Assembly (NCBI RefSeq): GCF_003076755.1
Contig: NZ_QDKM01000003.1
Span: 310,001 to 374,000, forward strand
Reading direction: 5' to 3'
Length of the DNA: 64,000 nucleotides
From: Pararhodobacter oceanensis
GTDB taxonomy: Bacteria; Pseudomonadota; Alphaproteobacteria; Rhodobacterales; Rhodobacteraceae
A model generated the notes under the pieces. The model did no database searches, had not been told where the DNA came from, and was given only the letters and a program-made list of their open reading frames with translations. Both the position numbers and the translations under genes were made by a program. Positions 26,205 through 34,190 of the stretch are shown piece after piece; within the stretch, counting starts at the first letter, position 1, and every line of letters starts with the position of its first letter.

Positions 26205-26273
26205 TCAGGCCCCGTGGTTGGCCCCTATGTCTTTGCCAATGAGCCGCCGATGTAAAGCCGCCGCGCGGGGATT

Positions 26274-26480
26274 TCAGGCGTTTTCCGTGCTGATTTGCGC
26301 GTTGGTTTTTGGGGGGGTCTCTTGGGTGGTCTCTTGGGTTTGGGGGTCGGGCAGATTGGCGATCTCGACCATCGCCAGCAGCTGCGCCTGTTCCAGTTGC
26401 GAGGCGAGTTCAGGCAGGGCGTTGCGCTGGGAGTATTCCTGTAGGTGGTTAAGCATGGAGATGATCCATTGATGCTGCAC
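26274..26480 (-). CDS. Small conserved protein, 68 residues, GTG start
   Basis: The frame from GTG at 26480 encodes a helical N-terminal part (QHQWIISMLNHLQEYSQRNA, then LPELASQLEQAQLLAMVEIA) and a polar, Thr/Gln-rich tail. The GTG is chosen because GAGGAG lies eight bases before it. An ATG at 26456 inside the helix lacks such a site. The helical part resembles small uncharacterised proteins common in Rhodobacterales. No function known. Confidence 0.65.
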   Translation of the reverse strand: MQHQWIISMLNHLQEYSQRNALPELASQLEQAQLLAMVEIANLPDPQTQETTQETPPKTNAQISTENA

Positions 26481-26603
26481 GGTTCCGGCTCCTCTGGGGT
26501 TCGCCCCTAGGGTAACGCGCGTTTGGTTGAGAAAGGGTTGATTGCGGGGAAGAAAGTGGAAAATTCTCGCGAAGGCGCGCGACGGGGGATCAGGGCGCAG
26601 AGG

Positions 26604-26747
26604 GTCGCGCCCGACCCTGGGTGGGCGCGTGCAGCCTGTCCACAAAGCGCTGCGCTTGAAAGCATTGATGTTGGTCGGGCTGTAGGTGACATCACCGAGG
26701 CGCCCTCCCGTGGGGAGGGTCGGGCGCGGCCCGGCGGTGCCGCCGGG
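26604..26747 (+). repeat. 143-bp dispersed repeat, copy 4
   Basis: Left end CGCGCCCGACCCTGGGTGGG, right end from 26700, terminal hairpin CCCGGCGG (26730-26737), loop TG, CCGCCGGG (26740-26747). It is in tandem with copy 5 at a 196-bp period. Confidence 0.8.
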
Positions 26748-26799
26748 CGTGAGGGTTGGTAGGTGCCGCTCAAAAACCGCTCACAGCCAGGCGCAGAGG

Positions 26800-26943
26800 G
26801 ACGCGGCCGAGCCTGGGTGGGCGCAGGTGTTCGATGAGCGAGGGGATGCGCTTTGACGAAGTGATGTCGGTCGGGTGGTGGATGACATCGCCAAAGCGCC
26901 CTCCCATGGGGAGGGTCGGGCGCGGCCCGGCGGTGCCGCCGGG
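26800..26943 (+). repeat. 143-bp dispersed repeat, copy 5
   Basis: Same layout as copy 4, with the same terminal hairpin (26926-26933 with 26936-26943). The left end is a divergent GACGCGGCCGAGCCTGGGTG. With copy 4 it fills most of the 596-bp gene-free stretch 26481-27076. Confidence 0.8.
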
Positions 26944-27020
26944 CGTGAGGGTGGTAGGTGGTGTTCGAGACAATCCGCTTGCAGGAAGGCCGCAGCCCCC
27001 TAAAGCACCAAAACCGAAAA

Positions 27021-27040
27021 GACCGCCCCGAAGGACGGTC
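27021..27040 (-). terminator. Terminator of ccr
   Basis: On the minus strand GACCGTCC, loop TTCG, GGGCGGTC, then TTTTCGGTTTT. The stable TTCG tetraloop and T-run make a strong intrinsic terminator 37 bp beyond the stop. Confidence 0.9.
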
Positions 27041-27076
27041 TCTCGCAATCTCGCCGAGGGAAATCAGCGATATAAG

Positions 27077-28366
27077 TTACCGGTGGCTGGCCTCCAGCGC
27101 GTCCTCGAAGGTGCGCAAACCGGTCTGCGGGGCCTGCACCAGCACCGCCATATTCCCCGGTTTATGCTGGTTTTTCAGCATCATCATATGCGCCGAGGGG
27201 ATCTCGTCCCAAGGGAAGACCTCGGACATACAGGGATCAAGCCGCCGCTCGAGCATCAGCCGGTTGGCCGAGGCCGCCTGTTTGAGATGGGCGAAATGCG
27301 AGCCCTGCAGGCGCTTTTGATGCATCCACATATAGCGCACGTCAAAGGTGCAGTTGAACCCCGAGGTGCCGGCGCAGATCACCACCATGCCGCCCTTTTT
27401 CACCACTAGGGTCGAGACCGGAAAGGTCGCCTCGCCGGGGTGCTCAAAGACCATATCAACGCTGACGCCCTTGCCGGTGATCTCCCAGATCGCCTTGCCG
27501 AATTTGCGCGCCTCTTTCAGCCAGTCGTTGTATTCCGGCGTGTTGACCGTCGGCAGTTGCCCCCAGCATTTGAAGTCATTGCGGTTGATCACGCCCTTGG
27601 CGCCCATCGACATGACGAAATCGCGCTTGCTTTCGTCCGAGATCACCCCGATCGCATTCGCGCCCGCGGTATTGGCCAGCTGGATCGCATAGGAGCCCAG
27701 CCCGCCCGAGGCGCCCCAGACCAGCACATTCTGCCCCGGCTTCAGGTCATGCGGCTCATGGCCGAACAGCATCCGGTAGGCGGTGGCCAGCGTCAGCGTG
27801 TAGCAGGCCGATTCCTCCCAAGTCAGGTGCTTGGGCCGCGGCATCAATTGCTGCGCCTGCACACGGGTGAATTGCGCGAAGCTGCCGTCGTGGGTCTCAT
27901 AGCCCCAGATCCGCTGGCTGGGCGAGAACATCGGATCGCCGCCGTTGCATTCCTCGTCGTCGCCATTGTCCTGATTGCAATGGATCACCACCTCGTCGCC
28001 GACCTTCCAGCGGGTGACTTTTTCGCCAACCTTCCAGACGATCCCCGAGGCGTCGGAACCGGCCACGTGATAGGGCTGTTTATGACCGTCAAACGGGCTG
28101 ATCGGCACGCCGAGACCGGCCCAGACGCCGTTATAATTAACGCCCGCCGCCATCACCAGAACCAGCACCTCGTTGCTGTCGATCTGCCAGGTATCGACGA
28201 CCTCAACCTCAAAGGATTTATCCGGCTCGCCGTGACGCTCGCGGCGGATTGCCCAGGCATACATCTGCTTGGGCACATGGCCGAGAGGGGGCATTTCGCC
28301 GATCTCATAGAGGTCTTTGATCGGGGCGTCGTAGGGGGCGATACCGTCTTGCTCGTCGAGGGCCAT
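27077..28366 (-). CDS. ccr: Crotonyl-CoA carboxylase/reductase
   Basis: A 429-residue MDR-superfamily enzyme that reductively carboxylates crotonyl-CoA to ethylmalonyl-CoA with NADPH and CO2, the key step of the ethylmalonyl-CoA pathway for acetyl-CoA assimilation. It starts ALDEQDGIAPYDAPIKDLYE. VAGSDASGIVWKVG, VIHCNQDNGDDEECNGGDPM (Ccr-specific insert), the nucleotide motif WGASGGLGSYAIQLA, and VFEHPGEATFPVST are seen. Its partner ecm lies 1.9 kb away on the other strand. Length is normal. Confidence 0.97.
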   Translation of the reverse strand: MALDEQDGIAPYDAPIKDLYEIGEMPPLGHVPKQMYAWAIRRERHGEPDKSFEVEVVDTWQIDSNEVLVLVMAAGVNYNGVWAGLGVPISPFDGHKQPYHVAGSDASGIVWKVGEKVTRWKVGDEVVIHCNQDNGDDEECNGGDPMFSPSQRIWGYETHDGSFAQFTRVQAQQLMPRPKHLTWEESACYTLTLATAYRMLFGHEPHDLKPGQNVLVWGASGGLGSYAIQLANTAGANAIGVISDESKRDFVMSMGAKGVINRNDFKCWGQLPTVNTPEYNDWLKEARKFGKAIWEITGKGVSVDMVFEHPGEATFPVSTLVVKKGGMVVICAGTSGFNCTFDVRYMWMHQKRLQGSHFAHLKQAASANRLMLERRLDPCMSEVFPWDEIPSAHMMMLKNQHKPGNMAVLVQAPQTGLRTFEDALEASHR

Positions 28367-28476
28367 GAGTCTCTCCTGAAAGTCTGTTGCCGCATCGCAG
28401 AATTAACGCAGCACTTGCAGCATCAATAGAGTCCGTCGCGCAACAATGCAACCCTGATCAGTAAAGGTTTGTAATT

Positions 28477-29940
28477 TTATGTCTCGATGGCTGGCGGCAA
28501 TTCGAGATCGGACGGGCCCGAAAGCTGTTGTTCCGTTGGAGTATGCGGTTCACCATCGGTTTCGGTCTCGGGCTCACCGAGCAATTGCAGCACCGAGGCG
28601 GCGTAATAGCCCAAAAGCCCCTCCTGCCCCGCGGCGATCTGCAGCGCCCCGCCCTCGCGCTCGAGAATACCGCGCAGAGTCAGCGCCTCGATCCCCAGAG
28701 CCAGCGCCGCACGCACGCCGCCGCCCGGCAGATGCATATTGGCGCCCTTGCTGCGCGCCTCGGCGACCAGCGATTCGGCGGTCGCGCCCAGCGCCTCGGG
28801 CGTGCCCGCGCCACCGCTGCGCACGATGCTGGCGGCGGCTAAAGGCACCGGCAGCATCGGCACCGAGGCGCGAATGCCGGCCATCAGGGTTTCGGCCAGC
28901 GCTTCGGTCGAGGCGCCGGGGTTGGTGGTCATGAAATCGCGCAGCGACACCGGCTCGCCGTAGCAGACGGCGGCAAAGCCAAAGGTCTTGAACCGCCCGC
29001 GCAGCTTTTGCCAGATCAACCGCCGCACCCAGCCCGTGGCCTCACCCAGCCGCACCTTGAACCGCCGCGTGCCGGTCTCATGGGCCTGCACCAGCATCCG
29101 GTCTTCGAGCACACGGTCGTAATTCAGCGCTACCGGCACAAACACCACGTCGCGTTCGCCCAGCGCATCGAAATCGCGCACGATGTAGTGCAACAGCCCT
29201 TTTTTCGCCGGTCCGACCGCGCCGCTCAGGCTCAGCCCGCCCTCGGGGAACATCGCCTGCGTGACGCCCTCCTGCACCGAATTCTGCACATAGCGCGCCA
29301 GCACCGCGCGATACAGCGGGTTGGAATAGCGCCGCCGGATGAAATAGGCGCCCATCGCGCGGATCAGCGCCTTCAGCGGCCAGACCCGCGCCCATTCGCC
29401 GACCGCATAGGACAGCGCCGAACGGTCGGCGGCCAGCCATGTGACCAGCACGTAATCCATATTCGAGCGGTGGTTCATCACGAAGACCACCGCATTGCGC
29501 GAATCGATATCGCGCAGCGTCGCCTGATCGGTGCGCCCCAGATGCACGGTGTAGAAGGCACGGCTCAGCTTGCGCGCCAGCCAGATCGCAAAGCCGAAAT
29601 AGGCGGCGGTGGAGAACCCCGGAACGATCTCGCGGGCGTAGGAGCGCGCCTTGGCAAAGGCGACCGAGCGCGGCACGCCTTCGGTGCGCGCATAGTCCGC
29701 CACCGCCTCCATCACACTGGGATCATAGATCAACCGGATCACATTATCCTGCCGCCGCATCAGACGAAACGGCTGGATCGGACGCTCGAGCCGCTTGTTC
29801 AACTCATCGACCGCGCGCTCCATCCGACGGCGGAAAAACCAGCGCACCGAGGGAAAGAGGAAATGCGACGCGAATGCAATCGCCGCGAACAGCAGGATCA
29901 GCGTAAGCAGCCAGAACGGGACTTCGACGGGTTCGAACAT
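28477..29940 (-). CDS. Glycerol-3-phosphate/1-acylglycerol-3-phosphate acyltransferase family protein
   Basis: A 487-residue membrane-bound acyltransferase. One transmembrane helix (~9-30, FWLLTLILLFAAIAFASHFL) is followed by a basic stretch. The catalytic block is VMNHRSNMDYVLV (His-x4-Asp), and the glycerol-phosphate block is MFPEGGLSLSG. The size and His-x4-Asp context suggest a PlsB-like acyltransferase of phospholipid synthesis. The C-terminal ~150 residues are less conserved. It lies between ccr and ecm, on the ccr strand. Confidence 0.82.
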   Translation of the reverse strand: MFEPVEVPFWLLTLILLFAAIAFASHFLFPSVRWFFRRRMERAVDELNKRLERPIQPFRLMRRQDNVIRLIYDPSVMEAVADYARTEGVPRSVAFAKARSYAREIVPGFSTAAYFGFAIWLARKLSRAFYTVHLGRTDQATLRDIDSRNAVVFVMNHRSNMDYVLVTWLAADRSALSYAVGEWARVWPLKALIRAMGAYFIRRRYSNPLYRAVLARYVQNSVQEGVTQAMFPEGGLSLSGAVGPAKKGLLHYIVRDFDALGERDVVFVPVALNYDRVLEDRMLVQAHETGTRRFKVRLGEATGWVRRLIWQKLRGRFKTFGFAAVCYGEPVSLRDFMTTNPGASTEALAETLMAGIRASVPMLPVPLAAASIVRSGGAGTPEALGATAESLVAEARSKGANMHLPGGGVRAALALGIEALTLRGILEREGGALQIAAGQEGLLGYYAASVLQLLGEPETETDGEPHTPTEQQLSGPSDLELPPAIET

Positions 29941-30015
29941 TGCCTCAGAGTGTCAGGAAGCGGTAGCGGGGTAAATCCTTGACGCGCGCGACTTATTGGC
30001 CGGACTCGTGGTTTT

Positions 30016-30126
30016 TTATCGGCCGGACCCGCTGCTTTCCTGCTCGGCGGCCCATCTGGCCAATTTATCGGCATAGACCAGATAGGAGTTGGCCAGCGCT
30101 TCGGTCCGCGAGGGGAATTGGGCCAT
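30016..30126 (-). CDS. Possible 36-residue small protein
   Basis: An ATG at 30126 opens a 36-codon frame ending TAA at 30016-30018. The product reads MAQFPSRTEALANSYLVYAD then KLARWAAEQESSGSGR, predicted to form one amphipathic helix. GGAGG lies five bases upstream. It sits in the 367-bp stretch between the acyltransferase and ecm, where no larger gene is seen. It may be a small protein or a leader; the function is unknown. Confidence 0.4.
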   Translation of the reverse strand: MAQFPSRTEALANSYLVYADKLARWAAEQESSGSGR

Positions 30127-30307
30127 AGGGCCTCCGATTGTGGAACCGGCGCAAGCCTCGCGCCGCGCAGGGCATGAGGCAAGCCGCGATCTGTCACGCC
30201 GCGTTGCAGCGATTTCGGCCTTGACATTATATTACGCCTGCCCGATCAGTTTGCGTAAGAAAGTTGCGCTGCACCTGCATCAAGACGAGAGACCGGAGGC
30301 TAGCCCC

Positions 30308-32317
30308 ATGACCAAGCTCGCGACAACCCCGACGCCGACCGACCCCGCGCCCGAGCGTCCGGTCAAAGACAAGCCGTGGCTGTTTCGGACCTATGCCGGG
30401 CATTCGACGGCGCAGGCCTCGAATGAGCTTTACCGCAGCAACCTGTCCAAGGGTCAAACCGGCCTCAGCGTCGCTTTCGATCTGCCGACCCAGACCGGCT
30501 ATGACAGCGATCACGAGCTGGCGCGCGGCGAGGTTGGCAAGGTCGGCGTGCCGATCAGCCATCTGGGCGATATGCGGGCGCTGTTTCAGGATATCCCGCT
30601 GGAGCAGATGAACACCTCGATGACGATCAACGCCACCGCGCCGTGGCTGCTGGCGCTGTATATCGCCGCCGCCGAGGAGCAGGGCGCCGATATCAAAGCG
30701 CTGCAGGGCACGGTGCAGAATGATATCATCAAGGAATATCTCTCGCGCGGGACCTATATCTGCCCGCCGAAACCCAGCCTGCGGATGATCACCGATGTCG
30801 CCGCCTATACCCGCGCGCATCTGCCGAAATGGAACCCGATGAATGTCTGTTCCTACCATCTGCAAGAGGCGGGGGCGACGCCGGAGCAAGAGCTGGCTTT
30901 TGCGCTGGCGACGGCCTGTGCGGTGCTGGATGATCTGCAAACCAAGGTGCCTGCCGAACATTTCCCGGCGATGGTCGGGCGGATTTCGTTCTTTGTGAAC
31001 GCGGGCATCCGCTTCGTCACCGAGATGTGCAAAATGCGCGCCTTTGTCGAGCTTTGGGACGAGATCTGCCTTGAGCGCTACGGTGTCGAGGACGCGCGGT
31101 TCCGGCGCTTTCGCTACGGGGTGCAGGTAAATTCCTTGGGGCTGACCGAGCAGCAGCCCGAGAACAACGTCTACCGCATTCTGATTGAGGCGTTGGCCGT
31201 CACCCTGTCAAAGAATGCCCGCGCCCGCGCCGTGCAATTGCCCGCATGGAACGAGGCGTTGGGTCTGCCACGCAAATGGGACCAGCAGTGGTCGCTGCGC
31301 ATGCAGCAGATCCTCGCTTTCGAGAGCGATTTACTGGAATACGGCGATCTGTTTGACGGCAATCCGGTGGTCACCGCCAAGGTCGACGCGCTGAAAGCTG
31401 GCGCGCGGGCGGAACTCGATCTGATCGACGGCATGGGCGGCGCGGTGCAGGCGATTGACTATATGAAAGGGCGGCTGGTCGAGGCCAATGCCGAGCGCAT
31501 CGCGCGGATTGAAAGCGGCGAGACCACGGTGGTCGGGGTCAATAGGTTCACCACCACCGAGCCCTCGCCGCTGACCACCGGCGAAGACACGATCATGGTC
31601 TCGGATGCGGATGCCGAACGCGACCAGATCGCGCGGCTGGAGGCCTGGCGCGCGAGCCGTGACGAGGCGGCGGTGCAGGCAGCACTGGCGGAACTGCGCG
31701 CGGCGGCAGCCTCGGGGGTCAATGTCATGCCCGCCTCGATCAAAGCCGCGAAAGCCGGAGCGACCACCGGCGAATGGGGGCTGGTGGTGCGCCAGGCCTT
31801 CGGCGAATACCGCGCCCCCACCGGCGTTTCACGCAATCCGTCGAACCGCACCGAAGGGCTCGACGAGATCCGCGCCGCGGTGGATGCAGTGAGTTCGCGA
31901 CTGGGCCGCCGGTTGAAATTCGTCGTCGGCAAACCGGGGCTCGACGGGCATTCCAACGGCGCCGAACAGATCGCCGCCCGCGCCCGCGACTGCGGCATGG
32001 ATATCCACTATGAGGGAATCCGCCTGACCCCCGCTGATATCGTCGACGCCGCGCTGGAGCAGCACGCGCATGTGGTCGGCCTGTCGATCCTCTCGGGTAG
32101 CCATGTGCCACTGGTCAAAGACCTGATGCGCCAGATGCAGGCGGCGGGGCTTGGCGACACGCCGGTGGTGGTCGGCGGCATCATCCCCGAAGAGGACGCC
32201 ACCAGCCTGCGCGCCATGGGCGTCGCGGCGGTCTATACGCCGAAGGATTTTGAACTCAACCGCATCATGATGGATATCGTCGGGCTGATCGACACGCCGG
32301 CCACCGCCGCCGAATAG
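30308..32317 (+). CDS. ecm: Ethylmalonyl-CoA mutase (B12-dependent)
   Basis: A 669-residue mutase converting (2R)-ethylmalonyl-CoA to (2S)-methylsuccinyl-CoA. The N-terminal mutase barrel has WLFRTYAGHSTAQASNELYR, GLSVAFDLPTQTGYDSDH and PLEQMNTSMTINATAPWLL. The C-terminal B12 domain has GKPGLDGHSNGAEQIA (cobalt-ligand His ~547), LSILSGSHVPLV and VVVGGIIPEEDA. Its length and single-chain form separate it from the longer methylmalonyl-CoA mutase. The start at 30308 has CGGAGG upstream. Confidence 0.95.
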   Translation: MTKLATTPTPTDPAPERPVKDKPWLFRTYAGHSTAQASNELYRSNLSKGQTGLSVAFDLPTQTGYDSDHELARGEVGKVGVPISHLGDMRALFQDIPLEQMNTSMTINATAPWLLALYIAAAEEQGADIKALQGTVQNDIIKEYLSRGTYICPPKPSLRMITDVAAYTRAHLPKWNPMNVCSYHLQEAGATPEQELAFALATACAVLDDLQTKVPAEHFPAMVGRISFFVNAGIRFVTEMCKMRAFVELWDEICLERYGVEDARFRRFRYGVQVNSLGLTEQQPENNVYRILIEALAVTLSKNARARAVQLPAWNEALGLPRKWDQQWSLRMQQILAFESDLLEYGDLFDGNPVVTAKVDALKAGARAELDLIDGMGGAVQAIDYMKGRLVEANAERIARIESGETTVVGVNRFTTTEPSPLTTGEDTIMVSDADAERDQIARLEAWRASRDEAAVQAALAELRAAAASGVNVMPASIKAAKAGATTGEWGLVVRQAFGEYRAPTGVSRNPSNRTEGLDEIRAAVDAVSSRLGRRLKFVVGKPGLDGHSNGAEQIAARARDCGMDIHYEGIRLTPADIVDAALEQHAHVVGLSILSGSHVPLVKDLMRQMQAAGLGDTPVVVGGIIPEEDATSLRAMGVAAVYTPKDFELNRIMMDIVGLIDTPATAAE

Positions 32318-32345
32318 GCCGGCGCGCTACCGCCAACCGGTGCTG

Positions 32346-32400
32346 AGGGGCTTTGCCCCTCGGCCTGCGGCCTCACCCAAGGATATTTTCCGACAGATGA
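32346..32400 (-). repeat. ATATCC/GGGG-hairpin dispersed repeat, copy b
   Basis: Reverse orientation, 29 bp after the ecm stop: AGGGGCTTTGCCCCT (32346-32360), then GGATATTTTCCGACAGATGA. It is head-to-head with copy c. Confidence 0.75.
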
Positions 32401-32425
32401 GGGGCGCATTTTAATAAAATTGTCG

Positions 32426-32487
32426 CATCTTTGTGCCGTAAATATCCTGGGGTGAATTTGGCGCAGCCAAAGAGGGGCAAAGCCCCT
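32426..32487 (+). repeat. ATATCC/GGGG-hairpin dispersed repeat, copy c
   Basis: CATCTTTGTGCCGTAAATAT, CCTGGGG, then AGGGGCAAAGCCCCT (32473-32487). With copy b it fills the 240-bp gap between the convergent ecm and hsp20 genes. Confidence 0.75.
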
Positions 32488-32504
32488 CAACCGCCATAAA
32501 AAAC

Positions 32505-32528
32505 GGGCGCACCCCTGAGGATGCGCCC
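32505..32528 (-). terminator. Terminator of the hsp20 gene
   Basis: GGGCGCA (32505-32511) pairs with TGCGCCC (32522-32528). On the minus strand GTTTTTTATGG follows. Confidence 0.88.
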
Positions 32529-32557
32529 GATGATTTCAACCGTTCTTCTGTGGTGGC

Positions 32558-33019
32558 TTAGGCCGCTTGCGAATCCAGCATCGCGGCGCTTTCGCTGCGC
32601 GCGATCTCGATCCGGCGCGGTTTCAGCGCTTCGGGGATCTCGCGCTTCAGCTCGATATGCAGCATGCCATCGGCATGTTTCGCGCCATCGATCCGCACAT
32701 GATCAGCGAGATGGAAGCGCCGCTCGAAGGCGCGGGTGGCGATGCCGCGGTGCAGGTATTTCCGCGCCGCATCCTCGTCTTCAGCCTTGCGGGCCGAGAT
32801 CACCAAGAGGTTTTCGCGCGCTTCGACCGAGAGTTCATCAGCGGTAAAACCGGCCACGGCGATCGAAATCCGGTAGGCATTCTCGTCAATGCGCTCAATA
32901 TTATAGGGCGGGTAGCTGGGCTGCACCGTATCGGCGGTGAGCACGCGGTCCATCAGGTCGGCCATCCGGTCAAAACCGACCGAGGAACGAAACAGGGGGG
33001 TAGGGTCAAAACTACGCAT
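32558..33019 (-). CDS. Hsp20/alpha-crystallin-family small heat-shock protein
   Basis: A 153-residue chaperone. The N-terminal arm is DPTPLFRSSVGFDRMADLMD. The alpha-crystallin domain (~35-135) has PYNIERIDENAYRISIAVAG, the RAFERRFHLADHV strand and GMLHIELKREIPE. The C terminus carries PRRIEI, the I-x-I-like anchor used for oligomerisation. It holds unfolded proteins in the cytoplasm during heat stress. AAGGA lies ~9 bases upstream. I see no clear heat-shock promoter or ROSE thermometer. Confidence 0.93.
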   Translation of the reverse strand: MRSFDPTPLFRSSVGFDRMADLMDRVLTADTVQPSYPPYNIERIDENAYRISIAVAGFTADELSVEARENLLVISARKAEDEDAARKYLHRGIATRAFERRFHLADHVRIDGAKHADGMLHIELKREIPEALKPRRIEIARSESAAMLDSQAA

Positions 33020-33165
33020 TTCAGGTCATCCTTGAGTTAAGCGATGTCTATGATCTGCCCGCCGGAGGTCCGGCCGGGCGGTTGCACCGAACCCCATTCG
33101 GGCGTCCGGTAATACATAGCTGGGGCGGCAGTGCGCGGCTTTCAAGAGGTCGAAGTACTGCCCAA

Positions 33166-33957
33166 TCAGGGTCGCAGAAACCGCGCCGAACTGCGTGCGC
33201 CTTGCGGCAGGCCAGAGGGCGCCGCGCCGCGATCCCCGTCAAGCACCTCCTGCAGCGCGTCGATGCGGCTGCCCAACTGCATGCCCAGCGAGATCGGCCG
33301 TCCGGTGCCCTCGGCCCGCGCCGAGATCACCGAGACAATCCGCAGCCGGTCGTTTTGCACGGCAAATACCGGTGCGCCCGAGGAGCCGAAATCAATATCG
33401 CAGGAAAACACGCTGACCCCGTTTTGCCGCTGGTCGAGCACCTGACAGGTTTCCTGGATCGAGGGCGCTTCGGCGCGTCCGCGCCCGTAGCTGATCACCG
33501 CAACAAACTGGCCCCGCGCGGGCGGCTGTGGCGAGACGTCAAAGGGCCGGATGCCGGTGGTGCGGATCGGGCGGTCAAGTTCAAGGAGGGCGATATCGGT
33601 GGGCACATTGCCCATATCCGCCCCCGCCGCAAAGTCGAACCCCGGCCAGATCACCACCCGGCGCACCGCCCTGATCGCCTCGGCCCGCCCGCTGCGCCAG
33701 CCCGCCAGAAACTCCAGTTGCGGCGCCGCGATCCTCTGCCCCGTGCGCCGGTCAAACAGGCAATGTGCCGCGGTCAACACGCGGTCGGGCGCGATCAGCG
33801 TGCCGGTGCAAAACCCGACGCCATCCATATTGATCCGCCCGACCGCCTCCCAGCCGCGGGCCGCGTCGCGGGTCTGCATCGCCTGCAACCGGCTGTCGGT
33901 CTGCGCCTGTAGGGGCAGCGCCAGCAGGGCAAGGATCAGGGGCAGAAGGCGTTTCAT
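33166..33957 (-). CDS. Secreted trypsin-like serine protease
   Basis: A 263-residue S1-family peptidase with a signal peptide (MKRLLPLILALLALPLQAQT). The catalytic triad is His in VLTAAHCLFD, Asp in NVPTDIALLELD and Ser in DIDFGSSGAPVFA. The two loop cysteines (GFCTG and AAHC) can form a disulfide, and a second pair is ETCQVL and FSCDID. GSSGAP differs from the usual GDSGGP, but GxSGxP is known in V8-like peptidases. It acts in the periplasm or outside. There is no propeptide of note. Confidence 0.88.
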   Translation of the reverse strand: MKRLLPLILALLALPLQAQTDSRLQAMQTRDAARGWEAVGRINMDGVGFCTGTLIAPDRVLTAAHCLFDRRTGQRIAAPQLEFLAGWRSGRAEAIRAVRRVVIWPGFDFAAGADMGNVPTDIALLELDRPIRTTGIRPFDVSPQPPARGQFVAVISYGRGRAEAPSIQETCQVLDQRQNGVSVFSCDIDFGSSGAPVFAVQNDRLRIVSVISARAEGTGRPISLGMQLGSRIDALQEVLDGDRGAAPSGLPQGARSSARFLRP

Positions 33958-34150
33958 CGAGGACCGTTTTGAACATTCATAGAGGCAGGCTGACAGCCCT
34001 TTCGGGCAGAAATAGGACGATGTCGGCGCAGGTTGACGGTCATGGCGCGGTCACGTCGCGGGGTCATGGCCTGCGATCACGCCTTTGCCGGTTGTTACAC
34101 CAGATCACCGGCGTTGCGAAAGCCTGTCGCGCGCCACTCGATGCCACAGC

Positions 34151-34180
34151 CGTAGGGTGTGTGCTTTGCACGCACGGTCA
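34151..34180. repeat. GTAGGGTGYGTG hairpin repeat, copy 1
   Basis: CGTAGGGTGTGTGCTTTGCA then CGCACGGTCA. The stem GTGTGTG/CACGCAC contains one G-U pair. It lies just past the end of glcF, between convergently placed repeat-poor DNA and the protease start. Confidence 0.75.
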
Positions 34181-34190
34181 CCGGCACCCG

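Noticed and set aside
33061-33074. A perfect palindrome GCCGGAGGTCCGGC upstream of hsp20, considered as an operator
   Set aside because: Short GC palindromes are frequent in this DNA, and I see no second copy or known heat-shock operator match.
33166-33957. Trypsin-like protease with GSSGAP in place of GDSGGP, considered inactive
   Set aside because: The serine is retained, and GxSGxP variants are active in V8-like peptidases. His and Asp are also present, so activity is likely.
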